This document shows positions 53,955 to 61,884 of a stretch of DNA of 64,000 nt, one piece after another. A model generated the notes under the pieces. The model was given only the letters and a program-made list of their open reading frames with translations, was not told the DNA's origin and did no database searches. The stretch is from UBA6144 sp964399165 (GTDB lineage Bacteria > Bdellovibrionota > Bacteriovoracia > Bacteriovoracales > Bacteriovoracaceae): assembly GCA_964399165.1 (NCBI GenBank), contig CAYNPO010000001.1, positions 229,567 to 293,566 of the forward strand. The letters run 5' to 3'. Each line of letters opens with the position of its first letter. Within the stretch, counting starts at the first letter, position 1. The translations under genes were made by a program, and so were the position numbers.

Positions 53955-56900
53955 TTACTGCTGTTGCTGCTGTTGCTGTTGGGTCTGGTTGTAGCTGTTG
54001 CCGAGGGAGACCATGCCGAGCAACGGGCGCAGCACCAGGGTTTCCCGGGCCGGCTCCTTGTACCCGAAGGAGACGCCGTAGTATTGGTGGTTCCCTATGG
54101 CGACGAAGGCTTCCCAATCCGGCTTGGCGGACCCAAGGGCGCGCTCGATCTTGGGGGCGTGCAATTTCACTTGGGCCTCGTTGGCCGAGGGCAAGGCGCT
54201 CTTGACCTCGTCCCAGTCGATGTCCAGGCCCAGTTCTTTGGCGAAGCGGATGTTTTTGGCGTTCTCCAAGGCGGGCATCACTTCCTGCAGGGCCTTGACC
54301 CGCACTTGGCTCGAATTGGGCATCATGTACCCGAAAAGGGAGCCGTACTTCTTGAGCACGGCCTGGTAGCTCTCGGCCGGGCCGTTGATGGCGCGGCGGA
54401 CTTCGGACACGATGGGCGAGAAGAAGTGGGGCACGATGCGGTCGGCGAGCCCGTAAAGCGGTGTGCGCTCCACGGAGACGTCCACCGAAGTGTTCTCCAG
54501 CGACGCGCTGGCGATGCCCAGGAAATTCCCGTAGAAGTTCAGGAAGTAGGCCTGGGCGATGGCGCCGTCGGAGAGAGCGTCGGCCTCCATGCGGGTGGTT
54601 TGCTCGGTCTGGTGGAAGTGGATGACCTCGTGGCCCGCGGTGTAGATCTGGGTCAGGGGATCCAGTTCCCGGCGCACCCATAGGAAGATGTCCGAGTCCG
54701 AGAACAGGCCGTGGGACTTGCGCTTCTTGGCGAAGCACTCTCCGGCGTGCTGGTGGGCGGAGAGGCGGTTCTCCGAGATCTGCGCCCCCGTGAGGAGGGA
54801 GATCTTGTTGGGGGCGAGTTCATGGGAGAACACGTCCGCCAGGGCCAGCCCCTGCTTCTTGGCGAACTGCTCGAGGTTGTACATGGCGTAGGGCATGACA
54901 GGCATGAGTTCGATCAGTTCGGCCACGGTGGCGTTGTGCTTGCCCATCAACTCCTGGTAGCGGGCCAGGAACGGAAATTTCTGGAAGTGGGCGGCGCGCC
55001 GCTTGGCAATGAAGGCGTCCCGGGCCTCGGGCCTGACCGACTTGGCCTCGGCGAGCACGGTCAACCAGGAGGCGCGGGCCTCCTTGATGGGCGCGGACAC
55101 GAAATCGGAGTCCACCAGGCGCTCGCCGGTGGCGAACTCGCGGTGGCTGGCGGTGAGGTAGCGTCCGTTGCGGGTCTCCTCGCCGCGCAGGCCGAAGGTC
55201 TCGAAGGTCAGTTCGGGGTGAGCGGCGTCGGTGTTGAAGAGTTTGGCGAACTCGATGGCCTTCTCGGAGTTTTGCAGGCGCTCGCGCACCATGCCCATGA
55301 ACCCGTCGATCAAGCGGACCATGTTGGCCGCGGTCTTTCCGCCGATGACCTCGCGGTTGAAGGACGCGTTGGAGGCGGAGGCGAGCAGGGCCATAACGCG
55401 TTTCTTGTCGCGCAGGGTTTTTTCGTCGTTACGTCCGGCCATCAACTGGTCGCGCAGCACCTTGAGGGTGCGGCGGTCTTGGCGGCGGTGCTCCTCGGTG
55501 TAATGCTGGGTGACGATGTCGTCGTTGAGGATGTTGAGCTTGTCCAGCTCGTCGCGGAAGCCGCGGGGGAGCTTGCCCGAGGCCTCGAGGCGCTGGAGGG
55601 TGGGCACTAGCTTCACCAGGTTGCCATGGACTGTCTCGTAGTAGGCTTGGACTTCCTTCTTGTTCTGCTTGGCCTCAAGGGAGTCCACCAGCTTGTACAC
55701 AGGCTCGATGGCCCGGGGGTTCATGAAGCTGAGGATTTCCCGGCACTGGTGCTTGAGCGCCGAGGTGAGGCAGTAGAGCTTGTAGCTGTCGGCTTCTCCC
55801 GCCAGCAGCTGGCGGCGCATCTCCAGGGCCAGGCGGGAAACCTGGATCAGCTGGGCAGCGACGAACATCGGGAGGTGGGTCATCAGGGGCACGGGGGTAC
55901 GGGGCCGCACCAGCTCGCTGGCTTCCACCGCGTTCGGGTCGCCCACATCGTCCACCACCACGAAGGGGGCGTAGCCGCCGCCCTTGGAAGTGTTGACGAT
56001 GGAGCTCATGGGACCTTTCTCCTGGGGGGCGAAGCGCACCAGGGCGTTATGGGTCATGCGGGGGAGGGCCTTGGGGCCCCCGCCGTAGAAGACCCACATG
56101 CGGATGTCGGCCGCCAGGTTGGCATAACGGGCGCCGTCTTTGCTGTTCATGGCGACGGGGATGCGCGCGATCTTGACCAGACGCTGGTAGGCGAAGTGGC
56201 TGGGGTTTTCCCGGGCCATCTCCAGCACGTCGGCTTTTTTGTCCTTGGGCATGGTCTTGAGGATGTACACGCCGGTGCCGCCGGAGAGGTTCGGGGCCTT
56301 GATGACCCACTCGTCCGGGTCCTGTTCGATGACCTTCACGGACTCGGCGCAGGAGGGGAGGGTTTCGGGGGGCGCGATCTTGGAGTCGGCGGCGCTGAGG
56401 CCCAGCTCTTTGAGGCGCTTCTCGAAATACTTGGGGGCGTAGGTGGTCAGGGCCGCCAGGATGATCTTGTTGTCCAGCAGGCGGTTGAGGCCGCCCATGT
56501 ACATGCGGCGGTTGATGATGGCGTCCAGGGCGCCGGGGATGGCGTAGTCGGACTGCAGAGGGATCGGCTTGCCTTCCACGTCGGTGACCAGCGTGGCCTT
56601 ACCGTCCTTGTCGAGCTTGAGCGCGTCGCGCAGGAAGATGGGCTCGCCGGAATCCGCGTCCCGCAGCAGGATCCCGCGCTCGGGATCAAACAGCGCGGAG
56701 TCGGCGTTGATGCGTGAGTAGATGGCGGTGACGATGGGGTTGGAGCCATTGATGGTGCGCAGGCGGATGTAGCCCTTGTCGTCGCAGAAGAGTTGGACGG
56801 GGTCGGCGTACACGAGGCCCGAGTAAGCGGCGAGGTTGTGGATCTCAGGGGCGGCCCCGTTCATGCCTCCGGGGGGGAGGATCACCTGCACGCCGTCCTT

Positions 56901-57713
56901 GATGCCTGTCCAGTCCTCGCCCAGCGAGCGGTAAGTGTCGGCCAGCACCTGGAAGTGGTCGTTGGGCATGAGCTTGCCCAGGGACTCGAGGGTCGCGGGG
57001 TCCTGCTCGTAGAGGCCCTCGAGCACGTTCATGTTGTTGGAGGCGCCTGAGGGCGCGCCGGCGTTGAGCTCGAGGATGCGGAAGGGGAGTCGGGGCAGGT
57101 CCTCGGTGCGGCCGGACTTGAGGATCTTCTCGAAGGAGCCCGCGCCCTGGAGGTAGTCCTCCACCAGCACCAGGTCCAGCCCGACGTTGTCGAAGAAGGG
57201 GTACTTCTTCATGTTGGGATGGTGGAGCTGGGTGAAGTAGCTGGGGGAGCTGGTGACGGCGTCGATGAAGATCCCGCGCACGTCCTTAGGCAAGTGCTTC
57301 ACGAACCCGGACTCCTCGATGCTCTTGGCGCCGTAGATGTCCTGGATCACGCAACGGAGTGAGACGATGAGGGCCTGGGCCGCGCGTTCGATGCTGTTGA
57401 AGACGGACTTCTGCAGCGGCACCACCGTGGTGGTGCAAGGGACGGTGAAGATGCGGTAGGAGCCGTCTTTGGTGCTCTTCTGGAAAGTGAGGTCGCGTTT
57501 CTTGATGAACTTGGTGAGTTTGCGGGCGTCACCGTGGGCGCTGGCAACGTCGCGGGCCAGTAGGGCCTTCACCAGGGGGCGGGTGTGGGCGTAAGGGCTG
57601 CGTCGGCGGTGGGAGCTGAAGATGTAGTTGGAGACGTCCACGCGGACCTGGCCGATGAACCCCAGGTTGGGATCATAGAGCGGGGCACGGCGGGACGATT
57701 TCACCTTGGACAC
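53955..57713 (-). CDS. Circularly permuted ATP-grasp / HExxH metallopeptidase fusion with C-terminal polyglutamine
   Basis: I start at a GTG at 57713 (GAGG upstream, 1252 residues); the open frame to 57881 lacks a ribosome site and contains an inverted repeat. About residues 214-600 resemble COG2308-type circularly permuted ATP-grasp ligases: ILELNAGAPSGASNN, VILPPGGMNGAAPEIHNLA, LFCDDKGYIRLRTI, AIPGALDAIINRRMYMGG, WVIKAPNLSGGTGVYIL, RMWVFYGGGPK. These make amide bonds using ATP. A helical middle region follows. At 1028-1032 the motif HEVIH (GHEVIHFHQ, later RMEADALSDG) suggests a zinc metallopeptidase domain. The last eight residues are all Gln, a plausible acceptor for the neighbouring transglutaminase-like enzymes. 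It heads a three-gene operon. Confidence 0.85.
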   Translation of the reverse strand: MSKVKSSRRAPLYDPNLGFIGQVRVDVSNYIFSSHRRRSPYAHTRPLVKALLARDVASAHGDARKLTKFIKKRDLTFQKSTKDGSYRIFTVPCTTTVVPLQKSVFNSIERAAQALIVSLRCVIQDIYGAKSIEESGFVKHLPKDVRGIFIDAVTSSPSYFTQLHHPNMKKYPFFDNVGLDLVLVEDYLQGAGSFEKILKSGRTEDLPRLPFRILELNAGAPSGASNNMNVLEGLYEQDPATLESLGKLMPNDHFQVLADTYRSLGEDWTGIKDGVQVILPPGGMNGAAPEIHNLAAYSGLVYADPVQLFCDDKGYIRLRTINGSNPIVTAIYSRINADSALFDPERGILLRDADSGEPIFLRDALKLDKDGKATLVTDVEGKPIPLQSDYAIPGALDAIINRRMYMGGLNRLLDNKIILAALTTYAPKYFEKRLKELGLSAADSKIAPPETLPSCAESVKVIEQDPDEWVIKAPNLSGGTGVYILKTMPKDKKADVLEMARENPSHFAYQRLVKIARIPVAMNSKDGARYANLAADIRMWVFYGGGPKALPRMTHNALVRFAPQEKGPMSSIVNTSKGGGYAPFVVVDDVGDPNAVEASELVRPRTPVPLMTHLPMFVAAQLIQVSRLALEMRRQLLAGEADSYKLYCLTSALKHQCREILSFMNPRAIEPVYKLVDSLEAKQNKKEVQAYYETVHGNLVKLVPTLQRLEASGKLPRGFRDELDKLNILNDDIVTQHYTEEHRRQDRRTLKVLRDQLMAGRNDEKTLRDKKRVMALLASASNASFNREVIGGKTAANMVRLIDGFMGMVRERLQNSEKAIEFAKLFNTDAAHPELTFETFGLRGEETRNGRYLTASHREFATGERLVDSDFVSAPIKEARASWLTVLAEAKSVRPEARDAFIAKRRAAHFQKFPFLARYQELMGKHNATVAELIELMPVMPYAMYNLEQFAKKQGLALADVFSHELAPNKISLLTGAQISENRLSAHQHAGECFAKKRKSHGLFSDSDIFLWVRRELDPLTQIYTAGHEVIHFHQTEQTTRMEADALSDGAIAQAYFLNFYGNFLGIASASLENTSVDVSVERTPLYGLADRIVPHFFSPIVSEVRRAINGPAESYQAVLKKYGSLFGYMMPNSSQVRVKALQEVMPALENAKNIRFAKELGLDIDWDEVKSALPSANEAQVKLHAPKIERALGSAKPDWEAFVAIGNHQYYGVSFGYKEPARETLVLRPLLGMVSLGNSYNQTQQQQQQQQ

Positions 57714-58010
57714 GCAAACCTCATTTGGCAAACGCCGGTAAAGACAGGAGCACCCAACTTTATCCCAGGTCAGAAGGGGGGAGCCCCGACCCTGAACTTT
57801 TTTCGCGCTTTCCGTCCCGTTCTGACCTGCAAATCCCGGGACCAGAGCACCCCCAAGGGAATAACGCTTTCTCGAGGGCATAGGAACTCGCCGGGCCTTA
57901 GATTTTAACCCGGGTGTATGAAAAATTGACAGTTAAAGCCTTTTCCAACCGGCCCTTTCCCGACCCCATGCTACAAACGCCCTGCTGCTCAACGAGAGGA
58001 GTTTATACCC
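57714..58010. promoter_or_regulatory. Divergent regulatory region with 10-bp inverted repeat
   Basis: This 297-base region between the ATP-grasp operon and glutaminase-like gene B has no gene I can support. CAGGTCAGAA at 57766-57775 is exactly repeated in inverted form as TTCTGACCTG at 57820-57829, 44 bases apart. The region is less GC-rich than the flanks and has a TTGACA at 57926 with no matching -10 box. It probably carries promoters and an operator for both directions. Confidence 0.5.
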
Positions 58011-58787
58011 ATGCGTCACCTGCTGTTGCTCTTGGCCCTGGTTTGGTCCCATGCCGTGTTCGCGCAACCCGGCTCCCCACTGGTGCCGAGACTCGTCGAG
58101 GTCGACGGCCTCGCCGCCTCCGACGTGACCGAAGAGGAGGCCCAGGAGCTCTTCCGGCGGTTGCAGCTGGACCATCGCTACATGGGGCAATTCTCCGAGT
58201 GTTTCCAGCGGGCGCACCTGTGGTCCCATTTGCTGGAGCGCCAGTCCAACATCGTCACCAACAAGGCCTTCCTGTTCTTCACCTACAAGTTCCAGATGCG
58301 CCACCGCGTGGTGGGGCGCACCGGCCGGCCGTTCACCTGGTGGTTCCACGTGGCCCCTACCGTGCGGGTCAACGGGGAGCTGTGGGCCCTGGACGCCACC
58401 TTCACCGACCGCGCCATGCCCGTGCAGGAATGGGCGACCTCGCTCATGCGCAACCCTGAAGAATGCGTGGAGACGCCGATCAACCAACTCCGCAACTACG
58501 TGGATGACCGCAACGTCACCGAGGGCTACCGCCACGTCTCGAGGGCGCGGGAGCAGTGCTACTTGGTGAACACCTCCCGTTTCGTTTACCAGCCGCTGAA
58601 CCTGGGACTCTTCGAGCGTGACCGCCTGATGCGCCTTCAGGCCCCCCACAACCTCACGGGTTGGACCAACAACTACCTGACTTGGGCGCTGAACGCGTAC
58701 ACCAACCGGCAGCACCGCGAGGCCACCCGCCGGGCCATGGGGCTGCCCGCCCCCCGGGGGATCTCGTTGGACGAACTCATACCCTGA
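58011..58787 (+). CDS. Secreted protein-glutaminase-like enzyme B
   Basis: GAGAGGAG precedes the ATG; the 258-residue precursor has a signal peptide ending AVFA before QPGS. The Gln_amidase-type triad is visible: C64 in SECFQRAHLWSHLL, H113 in TWWFHVAPTVRV and D128 in LWALDATFTD, with the same spacing logic as protein A (C-H 49 residues versus 41, H-D 15 versus 19). It lacks the long prosegment. The two proteins are distant paralogues. It lies divergent to the ATP-grasp operon and overlaps the convergent histidine kinase by 11 bases. Its likely role is deamidation of Gln in secreted or envelope proteins. Confidence 0.8.
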   Translation: MRHLLLLLALVWSHAVFAQPGSPLVPRLVEVDGLAASDVTEEEAQELFRRLQLDHRYMGQFSECFQRAHLWSHLLERQSNIVTNKAFLFFTYKFQMRHRVVGRTGRPFTWWFHVAPTVRVNGELWALDATFTDRAMPVQEWATSLMRNPEECVETPINQLRNYVDDRNVTEGYRHVSRAREQCYLVNTSRFVYQPLNLGLFERDRLMRLQAPHNLTGWTNNYLTWALNAYTNRQHREATRRAMGLPAPRGISLDELIP

Positions 58788-60216
58788 AGGCCACGCTCAT
58801 GACCGTGCCGGCCGGTGAGTTCTCCCGCACCGCCAGCGCGGCCCCATGATACCCGGCGATCCGCGACACTAGATACAACCCGAGACCCGAGCCCGGCACC
58901 TGGGAGGTGTTCTCGCCCCGCCAGAAACGCTGGGGACGCTCCAGCCGCTCGCGCAGCGCTTGGTCCGGGCCCGGGCCCTGATCGGCCACTTCCACCACCA
59001 CGCCCCCTTCCCGAGACAGCAACCGCACCGCCACCTGCCCGCCCACCGGGGAGTATTTGATGGCGTTCTCCACCAGGTTCTCGAAGAGATGGCCCAGGAG
59101 CTGGCGCTCGCCGTTGACCACCATGCCGTCTGCTTGGTCCACCAGGGCCGGCTGGAGGTCAAAGCGCAGGGCGATGCCCTTGCGCTTGGCGTGGGGGGCC
59201 AGTCGCTCCAGCGTTTCTCCCAGCACCTCGTCCAGCGCCACGGGGGTGAAGTGGAAGTGCTCCTTGCCCGCTTCCACGCGGGAGGCCAGCAACATGTCCT
59301 TCACCAACTGGGAGAGGCGTTGCAACTCCTGCTCGAGGCTGGCGTGGAAGCGCTGGATTTCCTCGGGGGAGCGCTCCCTGGAGCGAAGCACCGCCAATTC
59401 ACCGCGCATGATGGCCAGCGGGGTGTTGAGCTGGTGGGAGGAGTGGGAGACGAACTGCTCCTGGGCCTCCAGGGTACGCTGGAGCTGCTCCAGCATGGTG
59501 TTGAAGGTCTGTGTCAGCTGGCCAATTTCGTCGTGGGTGTCGGGAATGGGGAGCGGTCGGCGGTCCCCGCTGGCCAGCAGCTCCTCCATGCGTTGGATGA
59601 GGGAGCGCACCGGATCAAGGGCCCGCCCCACCACCAGCATGGACACGAGGGCCGCCACCAAGATGCTGGCGGGGATGATCACGAGGAGGAAGAGGAAGTG
59701 GCGGCTTTCCTGGCGCTCAAGTCCCTCGGTCTTGCTGGCGACCTGGAGGATCAGGGCCTCCCCGGGGCGCTCCACCTTTAGATTGAGGGCCCGCATGCGT
59801 GTGCCATCCGGCAGGGAGTAGTCCAGGTAGCGGCTGGTGTAGCGGGGACTGCGGGCCAGCTCGGGGACGAAGGGCACCGGGGCCCCGGGACGGTTGGCGT
59901 AGAGCACTCGGCCGTCCAGGGAGCGCACGCTGACCACCGTGTCCTGGATCAAGAAGGGAAAGTACTTGATGCCCTCGTTGAGGGGGACATCCAAGGAAAC
60001 CGAGCCATCAGGGGAGTGGTGGAGCGATGAGGAAAGGTCCACCGCGAAGTTGCGCATGAACTGGTCGAACTCGTCCCGGGCGAACTGCATGTACTCGCCG
60101 GTGATGAAGAGGGAAAGAAGCACCATGCAGATGCCGAAGAGCCCCGAATACACCAGGGACAGGCGGAAGCGCAGGCCTCGGGTGAGCCTAGTCGTTTTTC
60201 GAAAGAACGTAGCCAT
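58777..60216 (-). CDS. Two-component sensor histidine kinase
   Basis: A 479-residue inner-membrane kinase: TM1 near residues 20-40, a roughly 130-residue periplasmic sensor domain, TM2 near 174-196, then a HAMP domain (LVVGRALDPVRSLIQRMEELLASGD). The phosphoacceptor is H261 in SHSSHQLNTPLAIMRGEL. ATP-binding boxes follow: NLVENAIKYSP (N box), ADQGPGP (G1) and GSGLGLYLV (G2). It is translationally coupled to the response regulator (29-base overlap) and they form one system. The periplasmic domain has no recognised ligand motif. Confidence 0.95.
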   Translation of the reverse strand: MATFFRKTTRLTRGLRFRLSLVYSGLFGICMVLLSLFITGEYMQFARDEFDQFMRNFAVDLSSSLHHSPDGSVSLDVPLNEGIKYFPFLIQDTVVSVRSLDGRVLYANRPGAPVPFVPELARSPRYTSRYLDYSLPDGTRMRALNLKVERPGEALILQVASKTEGLERQESRHFLFLLVIIPASILVAALVSMLVVGRALDPVRSLIQRMEELLASGDRRPLPIPDTHDEIGQLTQTFNTMLEQLQRTLEAQEQFVSHSSHQLNTPLAIMRGELAVLRSRERSPEEIQRFHASLEQELQRLSQLVKDMLLASRVEAGKEHFHFTPVALDEVLGETLERLAPHAKRKGIALRFDLQPALVDQADGMVVNGERQLLGHLFENLVENAIKYSPVGGQVAVRLLSREGGVVVEVADQGPGPDQALRERLERPQRFWRGENTSQVPGSGLGLYLVSRIAGYHGAALAVRENSPAGTVMSVAFRV

Positions 60217-60865
60217 GACCCACGATAGTGCGCAGTAGTTTTTTGGGGAAGCCCTGGTCCATTTTTTTGCGCAAGTGGTTCACGTATACGTCGATGACGT
60301 TGGAGTCGGGGTCGAATTCCGTGCCCCACACCTGTTGGGCGATTTGGTTGCGGTCCAGCACCCGGTCCACGTTGCGCATGAAAAGCTCCAGCAGCGCGAA
60401 CTCCTTGGAGGTGAGCTCCACCGGCTTGCCCCCGCGCACCACCGATCGCTTGAGCAGGTCCATGACCATGTCCCCGTTGGCCAGCGTGGTGGGGGAGGAA
60501 CTGCCGCGCCGGCGCATCAGCGCACGCACCCGGGCCACCAGCTCGGTAAACTCGAAAGGTTTGGTCATGTAGTCGTCGGCGCCCGAGTCGAGTCCCGCCA
60601 CCTTGTCCTGGGTGGTGTTGAGGGCGGTGAGCATCAGGATGAGCCCCTGGTAGCCCTGCTGGCGCACCCGGCGGGCGAACTCCATGCCGTTCATCTCCGG
60701 CAGCATCACGTCCACCACCATCAAGTCGTAGGTCACGTCGTTGGAGAGTTGGAGGGCCTCCCTGGGCGTGGGGGCCACGTCCACCAAGTTGCCTTGTTCA
60801 AGCAGGCCTTGTTGGATGAAAGCGGACATTTTGGCTTCGTCCTCGACCACGAGGATGCGGTTCAT
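60188..60865 (-). CDS. OmpR/PhoB-family response regulator
   Basis: The ATG at 60865 has GGGAGG seven bases upstream; the 225-residue protein has a receiver domain (acidic pair E8/D9, phospho-Asp D52 in VVDVMLPEMNG, T80, K102 in TKPFE) and a winged-helix DNA-binding domain (KPVELTSKEFALLELFM, NVIDVYVNHLRKKM). It is the cognate partner of the kinase encoded 29 bases inside its 3' end. It may regulate the nearby secreted-enzyme genes; there is no sequence proof of that. Confidence 0.95.
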   Translation of the reverse strand: MNRILVVEDEAKMSAFIQQGLLEQGNLVDVAPTPREALQLSNDVTYDLMVVDVMLPEMNGMEFARRVRQQGYQGLILMLTALNTTQDKVAGLDSGADDYMTKPFEFTELVARVRALMRRRGSSSPTTLANGDMVMDLLKRSVVRGGKPVELTSKEFALLELFMRNVDRVLDRNQIAQQVWGTEFDPDSNVIDVYVNHLRKKMDQGFPKKLLRTIVGHGYVLSKND

Positions 60866-60940
60866 GGGACCTCCCGGGGGAATACGTCCCATTCTGCACC
60901 CGAAGGCCCGGCTTGGGAGCCCAGAAATGATGAAATATCC

Positions 60941-61354
60941 TTAAAGTCGGCCCAGGCCCGTGCCATCAACGGCCTCCACCAGCACGTTGAGGGCGTCGGT
61001 GGTGGTGAAAATGCCGGCGAGGCTGCCGTCCTCGGCCTGGACGAGCAAGGAGCCCAGCTTGCGCTCGACCATCAGCCGGGCCGCCTGGGCCAGGGGCGTA
61101 CCTGAGGGGACGCTCACGGGTGGAACGTGCATCAGATCCCCCACGCGCACCACTTGTCCCCAGGGGCGGCTGATGAAGGGGCGAAGGTCCCTCTCCGAGA
61201 TGATGCCCACCACTTCGTCGTCGCGGCTGACCGGCAAATGCCGCACATCGTGGTCCTGCATCAGTGCCCAGGCGACTTCGACGCTGGCTTCGGGCCCCAC
61301 CAGCAAGGGCCCCGGGGTGGTGTATTCGTCCACGGTCAAGTCTTGGATGTTCAT
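60941..61354 (-). CDS. CBS-domain pair protein
   Basis: The ATG at 61354 follows GAGGAGG. The 137-residue protein consists of two CBS repeats: MNIQDLTVDEYTTPGP with SVEVAWALMQDHDVRHLPV and VVGIISERDL, then VGDLMHVPPVSVPSGT with AARLMVERKLGSLLV and LAGIFTTTDAL. Such a Bateman pair binds adenosyl ligands (AMP, ATP or SAM) and often regulates an enzyme or transporter. It stands alone, so the target is unknown. It diverges from the DUF2892 gene. Confidence 0.93.
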   Translation of the reverse strand: MNIQDLTVDEYTTPGPLLVGPEASVEVAWALMQDHDVRHLPVSRDDEVVGIISERDLRPFISRPWGQVVRVGDLMHVPPVSVPSGTPLAQAARLMVERKLGSLLVQAEDGSLAGIFTTTDALNVLVEAVDGTGLGRL

Positions 61355-61475
61355 CAAATCCTCCTCGTGCCCCCAGGTTAGTGCCCAGGATCGGGCGGCG
61401 CGCTGACCGAGGTCATGTTCCGGCGAAAAACGGAGGAGTAGTCTGGGAGAGACCAAGACCAACCAAGGAGTCGTC

Positions 61476-61691
61476 ATGAAAAAGAACATCCATCCGGTCG
61501 AACGGGGCGCGCGGGTCGCTCTGGGCCTGATCCTCACGGCCTTGGCCTTCGTGGGACCGGAGAATCCCTGGTTCCTGCTGGGCCTGGTGCCACTGGCCAC
61601 TGGTTTGCTGGGATGGTGCCCACCCTATGCCCTGCTGGGTATCAACACCTGTGGGCATGCGTGCGGCAAAGGTGCTTGCAAGACGGGTTGA
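61476..61691 (+). CDS. DUF2892 small membrane protein
   Basis: The 71-residue protein has AAGGAG before its ATG and two membrane helices (VALGLILTALAFVG and LLGLVPLATGLLGW) typical of DUF2892 (YgaP_TM-like) proteins, with the characteristic NIHPVERGARVALG start. The C-terminus ends in a Cys-rich CGHACGKGAC, as in related rhodanese-linked proteins, so it could bind metal or sulfur. It diverges from the CBS gene. No rhodanese domain is present. Confidence 0.88.
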   Translation: MKKNIHPVERGARVALGLILTALAFVGPENPWFLLGLVPLATGLLGWCPPYALLGINTCGHACGKGACKTG

Positions 61692-61708
61692 GCGGTGAAG
61701 GGAGGAAG

Positions 61709-61785
61709 TGGTAGCACTGGGCAGGATCGAACTGCCGACCTTAGCGTTATGAATGCTACGCTCTAACCAGCTGAGCTACAGTGCC
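61709..61785 (-). tRNA. tRNA with anticodon CAT (elongator Met, or Ile2 read through lysidine)
   Basis: On the minus strand 61785 to 61709 folds as a full 77-base cloverleaf with an encoded CCA. The acceptor stem GGCACTG pairs with CAGTGCT (one G-U at the end), the D stem is GCTC/GAGC, the anticodon loop TTCATAA holds CAT at 34-36, and the T stem is GGCAG/CTGCC around TTCGATC. The anticodon stem TAGCA/CGCTA has an A-C mismatch at 31-39. It is not an initiator, because the three stem G-C pairs are missing. The CAT anticodon is ambiguous between Met and Ile2; tilS lies 99 bases downstream on the plus strand. Confidence 0.92.
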
Positions 61786-61884
61786 ACTTAAGGAAGGCCC
61801 ATCCTAGCCACGGTCCCTGGCCTTGTCAACGAAAGCGCCGCCGTTTTTGGGGACAACCCCTGGAAAAGTGGCCAAACTGAAGGC

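Noticed and set aside
53955..53990. Polyglutamine end as a sequencing or repeat-slippage artefact
   Set aside because: Codons are mixed CAA and CAG rather than a pure triplet run, and the tract ends in a normal stop followed by a sensible ribosome site.
57714..57881. Upstream extension of the ATP-grasp gene to an ATG at 57881
   Set aside because: No ribosome site at 57881, the region contains a perfect inverted repeat, and a GTG at 57713 with GAGG upstream fits better. Not fully excluded.
57926..57931. TTGACA as a -35 box for glutaminase-like B
   Set aside because: No acceptable -10 box lies 16-18 bases downstream.
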